Positions 55,630 to 64,000 of a stretch of 64,000 nt of DNA are shown in pieces (position 1 is the first letter of the stretch; each line of letters starts with the position of its first letter). The DNA is from Rheum nobile (taxonomy: Eukaryota; Streptophyta; Magnoliopsida; Caryophyllales; Polygonaceae): positions 6,882,001-6,946,000 of the forward strand of contig WOAB01000093.1 in assembly GCA_027886185.1 (NCBI GenBank), written 5' to 3'. A program made the translations under genes and the position numbers. The notes beneath the pieces are model-generated. The model did no database searches. It saw only the letters and a list, made by a program, of their open reading frames with translations, and was not told the origin of the DNA.

Positions 55630-56718
55630 TTATGGGTTACCCTGTTGTTGCGTTTGACCTTGATCCTGTTCCGGGTCTCTCCATCTGAAGTTGGGATGGT
55701 TCCTCCAGCCAGGATTGTATGTACTAGAATAGGGATCATTCCTGGGCCGCTGCTGATATCCTCCTACTACATTCACCTCCTCTTGCATAGTAGGACATGC
55801 ATCAGTAGGGTGTAGGTCGTCATGACAGATCTCGTAGGCCTTAACCTGTTGAGGCGTACCCTTCAGCTTCAGACGCCTCACCTCCTCTCGCAGCAAATCA
55901 AAATCAGCTTGATCATACTTAGACTGAGTGCTTGCAGCAACCAAGCTTTGAGAGCCTCTCCCACTATATTGTCTCGCATCATCAGCTAGAGTGGCAAATA
56001 TTTCCAGGGCCTCTTCATAGGTCCTTTTCAGAATATTACCGCCACAAGAGGAATTCACCATCCGACGGTCATCTTCACAGAGTCCTCCATGCAGATAAAG
56101 AATAAGATCATGCTTTTCATACCCATGGTAGGGGCAGCTCTTCACTAGCTTCTTGAAGCGCTCATAATACTCATAGAGGGACTCATTAGACTGCTGCTCA
56201 ATGTTGCATATCTTCTTCTTCAGCTGATTAGATTTGATTGCTGGAAAGTACTTGTCTAGGAAAACTTTCTTCAGGGCAGTCCAGGTGGTGATGCTTCCTG
56301 GGGCCAAAGTATGGTACCAGTCTTTCGCAGAGTCCTTCAGTGAGAAGGAGAAAACTCTAAGCTTCATCTGATCTTCAGTGATCTCAGATGGCCTCATACT
56401 GGTGCAGACCTCAACGAACTCATCCAAATGTTGAATAGGGTCTTCAAGGGGAGTTCCGCTGAATTTTGGGAGTAAGTGAACTACTCCTGTCTTAAGCTCA
56501 AATTTTACTCCTGCACCAAGAGCGGGAAATTCCACAGCACAAGTTGGTTGGTCTAAGTTGGGAGCCGTCAAGGACTCAAGAGTAACACGTTGATCAGCCA
56601 TCGTATCAGTATCCTGCAGTAATGCACGTGCAGCCTTGATAGCCTGGTGAAAAGTCCTTTCGATCTCTGGATCAAAATCAAGAAGTGGAGTATTAGTAAC
56701 ACGGGTGGTGTGAACCAT
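55630..56718 (-). CDS. gag of the Athila element
   Basis: ATG 56718 (MVHTTRVTNTPLLDFDPEIE). Athila-type retrotransposon gag domain: VVHLLPKFSGTPLEDPIQHL, LRVFSFSLKDSAKDWYHTLA, ITTWTALKKVFLDKYFPAIK, NESLYEYYERFKKLVKSCPY. A late Cys/His stretch (CHDDLHPTDAC) may bind zinc. The frame ends at TAA 55630-55632 but continues in phase into the protease part, so this stop is probably a mutation. The product would form the particle and package RNA. Confidence 0.88.
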   Translation of the reverse strand: MVHTTRVTNTPLLDFDPEIERTFHQAIKAARALLQDTDTMADQRVTLESLTAPNLDQPTCAVEFPALGAGVKFELKTGVVHLLPKFSGTPLEDPIQHLDEFVEVCTSMRPSEITEDQMKLRVFSFSLKDSAKDWYHTLAPGSITTWTALKKVFLDKYFPAIKSNQLKKKICNIEQQSNESLYEYYERFKKLVKSCPYHGYEKHDLILYLHGGLCEDDRRMVNSSCGGNILKRTYEEALEIFATLADDARQYSGRGSQSLVAASTQSKYDQADFDLLREEVRRLKLKGTPQQVKAYEICHDDLHPTDACPTMQEEVNVVGGYQQRPRNDPYSSTYNPGWRNHPNFRWRDPEQDQGQTQQQGNP

Positions 56719-56777
56719 AAGAGAGGTTCACACCAAAATTGGCACACAAATCACACACACAAGATAGAATTGTATAC

Positions 56778-56795
56778 TCCCCGGCAACGGCGCCA
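56778..56795 (-). other. PBS of the Athila element, tRNA-Asp type
   Basis: TGGCGCCGTTGCCGGGGA in element sense, three bases inside the 5' LTR; complementary to the 3' end of plant tRNA-Asp. Confidence 0.88.
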
Positions 56796-56798
56796 ATT

Positions 56799-58039
56799 TG
56801 ATAACAGGAATTTTGTCATTCTAATTCCTACTATGCAAGAAATCCAAACAGAACCTAAAACGTAGTCTTAGGCAAGTAAGGGTCGATCCACAGGGAAACA
56901 CAATCTATCGCAGTATGTAAAGTGTATGTCAATTGAAGTAACCAAAGGGGGGATTTTGTTTGTTTGTAGAGTAACCAAGCATGCAAAAGTAAGTAAGCAA
57001 TTAAAGTGCTGAAATCAAGTATGGGGAATGCACTTAGTCAAACAATATCCACTAATCGAATGACAAGTTGATCATAGAAACCACTCAAAATCGCATGCAA
57101 TGGCAATTCCAATTCCTTTTCAAAAGTATCTAATAGCACAACCAGATACTATTAGAACTAACTAATTAAACAACCCTGAAACTATCAAGATTCAATTTAA
57201 CAGCAGCTTTATGGATAGGAATATAGTTGGATACAACCTAGAATAAAACAACCAGTTTTTACCCTAGGATGCAAATCAATTCTCTTCTGTATAAGATTAG
57301 CACAACCAGTTACTAACACGATGCAGTTGCTACTAAGGAATAGATATGCTCAACCAGTAACAATCTAGACCTAGTAATAGATAAATACCAACAAACCCTA
57401 GTTGATCAGACTAGAAATTACCACTATCAATCATAAGATTCAAGCAAGAGAAAAGATAAAAGCCAAAGCAATAGATTAAAAGTAAGAAACTTACAACTGA
57501 ATCAAACGAAGAGCTTCAATGTCTGACTAAGCAAGAGAGGCTTAGTTCTTCATAGCAAGGGAAATACGTAAGAAATAAAACTAGGGTTCCGAGCTCAGAA
57601 AAGAACAAGTCTTCTCAACCCTTAAATACCAAAGGAAATTTAATCTGAAAATAACTTAAAATAAAAACAAAACGTAATAAAATAAAATAACTAAAATCGA
57701 AAAGGAAAATCGGCTCGGCGCTTCGTCCAACAGCGGCGGCGGCCGCTGCTTTTCCCACGGCGATCGCCGTAATTGCGGCGGTCACTGCAATTACACGGCG
57801 GTCGCCGTTTCAATGTCGTAGCTGAGGTTCTCCAGGGGGAATTAACGGCGGTCGCCGTTGTTATGCGGCGGTCGCCGTAATTCTGCTTCTTCATACTTCG
57901 CTCCTCAGCTCCAAAAGCTCCAAAAACGTAACTTCCGCGCCTCCTTGCCAAGTCTCCAAATCATCACTAGAGCATCCTAAAACACCACTAAAATCATGCC
58001 AAAACTCCGTCAATACACGCAACATAATTGTGTGTATCA
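56799..58039 (-). repeat. 5' LTR of the Athila element
   Basis: 1,241 bp, the same length and ends as 46729-47969. It carries the palindrome array at about 57757-57878. Confidence 0.94.
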
Positions 58040-58044
58040 ATTAA

Positions 58045-58135
58045 CCAGGCGATCACTCCAGACGGGAATGCCACTTCGTCCATTGGGCTGCTCTGGTGAG
58101 GATCCGTTAAGGATGAGGCCCAACAGATATATATA
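58045..58135 (-). repeat. 5' LTR of Tat-3, outer part
   Basis: 91 bp ending GAGGCCCAACA before the GATAT duplication. It completes 46196-46728. Confidence 0.7.
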
Positions 58136-58140
58136 ACTCA

Positions 58141-59618
58141 TTTCAAGATAAATTAGTACGTAATTAGGCACGTATTGATAATATTGTTGCTTAGTATGTG
58201 TAACTAGCTAGTTCATATATCACTTGAGAAGTCATATAGCATGAAATATAAGTAGGAAGTTTATACCACATATTCTTAGTAGATCCGGAAAATGGGAGTA
58301 TATCTTAGTAAAAGAATCTGACATGTCACAGCTAATAAGCATGTGCTCATTTGTAGTACTATTATCTGACACTAATTATTAATCAACTAGTGGGCTAGTG
58401 CATAAACTATGATTAGAGACGATAAAAGAAATTAGTTTTCGTATTACGTTGACGGGTTAGGGAAGTGTATGTCATAGTTATTATATAAAGAATTTGATCA
58501 TGTGAGAATGATCTTTGTAGTTTAAATTGAGAATAATCCCCGTCCCTTGATCCATCTATAATCTTACCTTCAGATTGGCATCCATCTGCGCGTGTTTTTA
58601 CCCATATTTCCAACACATGTTACCTCTTTCCTTTCCTTTTGCAGCTCTATACTGTTGTTCTGTTTTATGCTTTCCTTCTGCAACTCTTTCCTTCCTTGTT
58701 TCACACAGATCGCAATTTCGCTACTGTTCTATTCATTTCTAGAGCTTGAAATTATACGATCAATTGATCTCTCCTCTCTCTTGGTACGCAAAGTTTAGTG
58801 TTTGCTTGTTTGTTCGTTTAATTTCGTATTGTTGTTGGATTGTTGTAGTTGCCGTTAAATGTTTGTTTTACTCCTTCTAGGTCATGGATTCTGTGGGAAC
58901 GAGACTCTATTCAACTTCGCCGGGTATTATGTTCATGCTTCTAGGTTTTTGCAGTCATTGATTTTGTGATTTGTCTAATCTATTGCCATGGTTTTGCTTT
59001 TTTGTTGTTGTTGTGTTGTTGTTCGTTTGATCATCAATTTAGGTTGACGACATGTAGGTTTTGATGTGTTTTTGTTGAGCTGTATGTTTTGTGTTTGATT
59101 CAGTTGTAAGAAAGTGAATAACAGATATTTGTATTACAAACCGATTGCACATACATGCAAGTTTTTATGCACTTTTGATTAATAAAGTGTGTTTGTTGAG
59201 CTGTATTAATGTGTTTGATTCAATCTTAAGAAAGTTCATCATAGATACTTAGATTACATACTGATGCACATATAGGCATGCATTTATGCACTTTTGATTG
59301 ATAAAGTGTTACACATATAGCTCTTTTCCATAGTTGCTCTAATCCAGTTACGTAAATACATTTAAAGTTGCACATATAGCTCTTTTCCATAGTTGCTCTA
59401 ATCCAGTTACATAAATACATTTAAAGTGTATCCTATATGCACTCACAATCTTTAAGCATGTGAGAATTCAGTATATGCACATGCATTCTATGAGCATGTA
59501 ACAATTATTTACTTCATTGTTTCTTTTGGACCCATTTTCAATCTTGTAGTGACATGTAGTTTAGTTTGTTTTTGTTTTTGATGCATTTTTTACAAGCCAT
59601 CCTCCCACCAAGGAAAAT
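58141..59618 (+). other. Host DNA upstream of the FAR1-related pseudogene
   Basis: Mostly AT-rich. ATGGATTCTGTGGGAACGAG at about 58884 between TTCTAG and a GGTATT donor could be a first exon, but joining it to 59619 does not keep the frame. A 59-bp tandem duplication lies at 59312-59428. Confidence 0.4.
59312..59428. repeat. 59-bp tandem duplication
   Basis: The block CACATATAGCTCTTTTCCAT ... AAATACATTTAAAGT occurs twice in a row (from 59312 and from 59371) with one clear difference (CGTAAA/CATAAA). Confidence 0.9.
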
Positions 59619-60566
59619 ATGCTAGTTTCAATTTCCTCTGGTAATTCCAAGTATTATATCCCTGATTGCAACAATGATACGCATCCATATGTTGGGAAAT
59701 TATTTGCAACACTTGATGATGGTGTTCGATATTATCTGAATTACGCGGATGCTTGTGGTTTTGAGGTGTGTCGGGGAACAGATACAAAGGTTATTGATGG
59801 AAGCAATATTACTGTATGGAAGTATCTTCTTTGTAACAGACAAGGATTCAAGAGAAAATCTACAGTTGCGACTGTTATATCTGTTCATTCAAATACAAAT
59901 TCCTCTATGGTTGATTTGATTAAAAATGAGCATGAGCATCATTACCATGTTCGTTCTAGCTGCGGGAATTTTTTTGTTCTGCAACATTCCATCACCAATG
60001 ATGATTTCATTTGCTCTTGTAATAAGTTTCTTAGCGTATGACTCTTGTGTTGTCATTTGTTCATGGTTTTTAGAACTATTGGGCTAAACTTGTTACCTAA
60101 CAAATTCATCAAGTCTCGGTGGACGAAGAAAGCAACTTTGAAGGCTACGTTCAAGATTGATGCTTCAGTTTATGAGGGTTCTGCTGCACTGGATGAGAAG
60201 AAGTCGTTGGTGAATGAGCTTTTGTCTGCGATGCATTTTTGTATTAATGTCATAGAAGACAACACTCATCTTTTGAAAGAGTTGATGTCTGTTCTAAAGG
60301 ATTAAAAGGCCACATATGTGAGTGCAGAAGGTACTTCATCTTCTTTGAGTAAAATGAATATGTTTGAGAAGTTTGTTGGCTTGAGACCAAATATAGTTGA
60401 GGTCTATCTACCTCTAAAAGCAAAGAACAAGGGAATGCCAAAACGATTCAAAGGTGGAAAAGAGGTTGGGATTGAAAAGGCGAAGAAGGAACCAAGGATG
60501 TGCACGAAATGTAACAAGATTGGCCACACCATTAGAACATGCAAGAAAGATAACAACCAAATTTGA
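59619..60566 (+). pseudogene. FAR1-related (FRS-like) pseudogene lacking the transposase core
   Basis: FAR1/FHY3 family proteins are transcription factors derived from Mutator-like transposases. Starting at ATG 59619, the FAR1 DNA-binding domain is clear (GKLFATLDDGVRYYLNYADA, CGFEVCRGTDTK, WKYLLCNRQGF). The frame goes directly to a SWIM-type zinc finger (FICSCNKF ... LCCHLFMVFRTIGLN; TGA at 60039-60041 inside) and a C-terminal CCHC knuckle (CTKCNKIGHTIRTC). The about 300-residue MULE transposase domain normally between them is missing. A second stop (TAA 60303-60305) lies in the same frame. The C-terminal part KRFKGGKEVGIEKAKKEPR is typical of the family. Confidence 0.75.
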
Positions 60567-61673
60567 ATGTAGTTTTTTTTGAATTATGAGGATTTTAGAA
60601 GTTGTGAACATTTTTCCTTTTGAATTTCCTACATTGTTTAGCTATTTCAATGCACATTTAATCTTACAAGTTTGAACATTTTCAAGGATTAAATCTGGAG
60701 CACATTTGTGCTAACTTCTATACACTTTCATATTCAAATTTATGCATTGTATAGTTAAAACTGATGCACAATGAGATCTTCAAGTTTAAAATACGTATTG
60801 ACAACATATTTTTTTCAATGTTGAAAAAAATGAATGCAAAATCCAAGTGGCAATATATACACTTTTAAACTTAAGTACGTGGCTACGTGCACATTACATT
60901 TTAAAATGATGAACATCCAATATTACAAGTTTGATCATTTTCAAAGAAAAATCTTTAGCACATTTGTGCTAAGATGTATGCACTTTCATATCCACATTTA
61001 TGCACTGTATAGTTAAAACTTATGCACATTGAGGTCTTCCAAGTTTAAAATACTTACGAACAACATATTTTGTTTGAATGTTTAAAAACACGAAAAATCC
61101 AATCGACAATTTATGCACTTCTAAACTTAAATACATGCACATTACATTGGTAAAGTAATGCACTTTAACTGGTAAATGTATGCACATGTAGAAAAGTAAG
61201 ATTTGCACATGTTGAATCAGGTAGATGCACATGATAGATTAAAACGGTGCACATATATGCTAAAGAGAATGTACATTTATGACAAAATACATGCACTCTT
61301 TAGTCAAAAGAGAATTACAATAAGGATTTTGTGTGTGCATATTATGGGAAAAAAGGCATGCACATCTTCAGTAAAATATATGTACATAATAGAAGAAGTA
61401 TATGCACATGCTCATAAAGGGAGTTTCATATTATGAAAATATTAGAGTTTTAATAAGTTCAGACTAATAACAAAAGTATGTCTACTACTGAGTATTACAA
61501 AACCACAAGTGCATTAAAATTTTGAACTTTCTGTATTGTTCTAAAATCATAACAAAACAATCCATTTGATTAATTTGTCTGCCTTGTCCTCCTTTTGTTA
61601 GGCAGTGCATCCTCTACCAATCTTTCTGTTTTGTTTTTCAGCTCATTCCAGGCACACCCAATTATGGCATTAC
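60567..61673. other. AT-rich DNA with TGCACAT-type repeats
   Basis: A tandem duplication with a 259-bp period (about 60660-60918 and 60919-61150, diverged) and many ATGCACAT/TGCACTTT words as far as 61410. No gene was found. Confidence 0.55.
60660..61150. repeat. 259-bp tandem duplication, diverged
   Basis: ACAAGTTTGAACATTTTCAA at 60666 corresponds to ACAAGTTTGATCATTTTCAA at 60925; AGCACATTTGTGCTAA and GTATAGTTAAAACT recur at the same offset. Confidence 0.8.
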
Positions 61674-63294
61674 TGTAACACCCCCAAATTTAACCCCATT
61701 TGGAAGCGCTACTGCCGATGACCCCGGGCGAAAACCCCGAAGTCACCCCAGGCTTTTCCGACGTCATAACTGACTTAAAACACATTTACAATACTAAAAT
61801 CGTAACTTTTATTAAACCACATGGTCGCGGAATTACACGATTCCTAAAACGACCCAAATACATCATCAATACAAAAATCAGAATTTACAACGGAAGACTT
61901 ATAAACAAAATACAAAATAGCACAGCGGAAATCGTTTTAAACACAAAGCGACAAAACAAGTTGTCGAAAACAAAACACCGTTCATCTTCATAGTCGCTCT
62001 AGCCTTCACTGAACAGCAACACACTTGATTGTGCCGAATCGGACGGATGACACCAGCCAACCATGCAAGGAATATAACGGTTGGTTAGTCTAAATGAATA
62101 GACTAGCAAGGGCACAAAGCAGAGTGGTTCGAAGCAGTCGCATTAGGTTAGACTCATCGTCCCTCGAATAATAACCGAGTACGCTAGTCAACCATCATAC
62201 TCCTACTGGAATATCAAAAGGTATGCACAAGAGAAGATTCTGGAGACCAAGTCTCACAGCAATCAATCCCAAAAAGAAGACTCCAAAATGAAATGAGCCT
62301 TATAGGAAACATGATAACAAATGTTGGAAAACATAACCAAACACACACAACCACATCACACAAGTATCGCATACGAGCGATTTACAACTAAGACGAGCTT
62401 TTCCTAGCTGCACTAGCGCCTAGCTGCACTACTCGCCAAACATTTTAAATAAGTGCTTACTCATACGGCACTTTAATAATATGGTCAAGGCATTTTCATT
62501 ATGTGCATACTCATGGCACGTATCTTATTTAAATGACCACACACCACATCACGTTACAAGCTTTTACATACATGTCCGCCACTCGCGAAACACATATCGA
62601 ACCGGGTTGTGACACCTGCAGAGTGCACCACTTCTTACTCCACTCGAGTATAGAAGTTAGTCATGACTCACCAATTTATTATAAAGAGACGACAGGACCT
62701 CCATCCATTGTCCCTACGAATACTCGTGCTAACTACACAGTTAAACACACAAACACACCACACAGAGCCATCACGGCCCCACCTGCACAACTATCCATAT
62801 CTATGCCCACCTGGCAAACACCCTAGATTTAATAATCTAAACACACACAATAAGTCACATCAAAGTCCCTTACGGCCTTCACCTGCACAAATCTAGAATA
62901 GACTAGCGTCGGTTCTAGCAAAATATACAACCTAGTATAATATCTTCTTTTTAATCACATAACGTTATCAAACAATTCCAACATAATTAACAATCATCCC
63001 AAATTAATTAACAACAAAACTATTGATAATTAATTGAAATATGGAATGATGAGCAAGAGCGAACCGCCACTTGCCTAAATCCGCAGAAGCTTAAGCAAAG
63101 CTTAGAGACAACGGGCTCCTGGATCTGAAACTGGAGCAAATCTTGGATAATAAATCCCTAAGAAATGGCCCATAACAAGACCCTAAGTTAGATTCAATAC
63201 ACTTATATATGAATCTAAAAGAATACAAGAAGAAATCAAAGGAAACGAGCAAAGCCCAAAGCCAAACCATAAAAACACAACTCGGACACACAAT

Positions 63295-63336
63295 ACCGCG
63301 ATCGCGGCAGGTCGCGGCAGGTCGCGGTTTTGTGCT
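63295..63336 (-). promoter_or_regulatory. Palindromes in the leader part of the right-hand LTR
   Basis: ACCGCGATCGCGGC at 63295 followed by two AGGTCGCGG half-sites at 10-bp steps. They lie downstream of the TATA box in element sense. Confidence 0.5.
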
Positions 63337-63588
63337 GTGACAGTGGCTAGCTCGCGAGACGACAATGGAGAATTTCTTACCCAAACCGATTTGTTTGCCT
63401 TCGATTTGTCTATGGTTCGATCTCCCAACACCACAAAGCTTCACACAACACTCAAGAGCACCTTCTCAACTCAAGAGACACTCGAAATCTCCCACACACG
63501 AAGCTCCAAAACTGCTCAACAATGGTGAAAAACAGAGGAGAAACAGAGGAGGAAGAAGAAGAGCTCCTTAGCTCCGGGTTTCACCTCC

Positions 63589-63595
63589 TTTTATA
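63589..63595 (-). promoter_or_regulatory. TATA box of the right-hand LTR
   Basis: TATAAAA on the - strand in the context GGGGCTATAAAAGGAGGTG, the Tekay-A context. Confidence 0.65.
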
Positions 63596-63744
63596 GCCCC
63601 AATCCGACCACCTCCAAGGGAACAAGGGGACAAAGGCGAAGGGCCAGTTGGCCTGCCCAAAAATATCCCAACTGAGCCAAAACAGAGGACAAAGCTACAG
63701 TAACCGCCACGCGAGGAAGACGACACTGCTCAGCAAAAGGCATT

Positions 63745-63809
63745 ACCGCGATCGCGGCCGATCGCGTCAGGTCGCGGTTCATCGCGGTCAATCGCGGTTG
63801 ATCGCGGTT
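63745..63809 (-). promoter_or_regulatory. Palindrome and 10-bp half-site ladder upstream of the TATA box
   Basis: ACCGCGATCGCGGC at 63745 is followed by half-sites (GATCGCG, GGTCGCGG, ATCGCGGT three times) at about 10-bp steps to 63809. The array lies about 150 bp upstream of the TATA box in element sense. Confidence 0.6.
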
Positions 63810-64000
63810 TCTGGCCGACTTCATTTATTCTTATCCGAACTTAGTTTGGATTAAATTTCTTAACTCCGGGTTAAATATATTCATACTTTAACGATATATT
63901 AACCCCGAAAACACCTCAACTGTATTATATAATGCTCGGAAAATTCTACAGAGCTTAGACCCCTCTTCAGAAGGTCCGAGACTCACTGAATTAAATCCGT

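Larger units (their letters stand above)
46729..58039 (-). mobile_element. Athila-lineage Ty3/gypsy element, nearly intact
   Basis: 11,311 bp with LTRs of 1,241 bp each and ATTAA duplicated at 46724-46728 and 58040-58044. PBS is tRNA-Asp type and the PPT is perfect. Gag-pol is one continuous frame of about 1,860 codons with three stops. An extra ORF lies in the env position. About 15 LTR differences by eye (about 1.2%) make it the youngest measured element here. It sits in the 5' LTR of Tat-3. Confidence 0.94.
39713..58135 (-). mobile_element. Tat-3: Ty3/gypsy Tat element, 3' LTR almost entirely lost
   Basis: GATAT is found at 39708-39712 and 58136-58140. The 5' LTR is 46196-46728 plus 58045-58135, split by the Athila element. 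Inside are gag, protease, RT, two RNases H, integrase and the end of an antisense ORF. At the 39713 end only a few LTR-like bases (TGTT) remain, so the 3' LTR and most of the antisense ORF were deleted. Confidence 0.82.
61674..64000 (-). repeat. Tekay-type LTR (type-B palindromes), truncated by the window end
   Basis: On the + strand it starts TGTAACACCCCCAAATTT, the inverse of the GGGGGTGTTACA end of Tekay LTRs. There is no PBS to its left, so 61674 is the outer boundary: this is a 3' LTR whose element lies to the right, or a solo LTR. The window ends within CTGAATTAAATCCG, which corresponds to about 90 bp from the LTR start in Tekay-A. The ORFs in it are not real genes. Confidence 0.85.

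Noticed and set aside
61700..61993. 97-residue ORF near the start of the right-hand LTR
   Set aside because: It lies wholly in LTR sequence homologous to noncoding parts of Tekay-A and has no motif.

Overview
The window is angiosperm nuclear DNA made almost entirely of nested LTR retrotransposons. Evidence: plant Ty3/gypsy lineages (Tat, Athila and Tekay/Del chromovirus), Tourist-like and hAT-like MITEs, GT-AG introns, and a FAR1-related (MULE-derived) relic. I see no bacterial genes, rRNA or tRNA genes, and no intact host gene. The species cannot be named from the sequence.

Layout. 1-4503: host DNA with one fold-back MITE and two doubtful short exons. 4504-39222: a very decayed Tat element on the + strand (Tat-1). 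It is split by a Tekay/Del element (6049-16957, TSD TTAGT), a 103-bp Tourist MITE (17835-17937), a 342-bp hAT-like MITE (20833-21174) and a second Tat element on the - strand (Tat-2, 21727-38799, TSD GACAC). Tat-2 is itself split by a non-autonomous Athila-like element (26098-31375, TSD GTCAC) and by a deletion-reduced Tekay-type element (34180-36622, TSD CATGG). 39223-39707: unassigned DNA. 39713-58135: a third Tat element on the - strand (Tat-3, TSD GATAT), whose 5' LTR is split by a nearly intact Athila element (46729-58039, TSD ATTAA). 58141-61673: host DNA with a FAR1-related pseudogene and tandem duplications. 61674-64000: a Tekay-type LTR on the - strand that runs off the window.

Each autonomous design has LTR - PBS - gag - protease - RT - RNase H - integrase - LTR. 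The Tat elements add a second RNase H and an antisense gene between pol and the 3' LTR; in Tat-2 that gene keeps three GT-AG introns. The Athila element has an extra ORF in the env position. The Tekay element has an extra acidic ORF before gag. All coding regions carry stops or frameshifts, so most are listed as pseudogenes.

Most interesting signal: a 14-bp GC-rich imperfect palindrome with core GCGACCGC recurs in arrays, usually four sites spaced about 20-50-20 bp, upstream of the TATA-like box in the LTRs of both Tekay-type and Athila-type elements. Two arm types exist (ACGGCGACCGCCGT and TCCGCGACCGCGGA or ACCGCGATCGCGGT), and each type is found in one Tekay-type and one Athila-type element. 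The same spacing is repeated inside the Athila gag-protease linker, where it becomes 21/51 bp and encodes four 24-residue repeats. I know of no named system that matches this.
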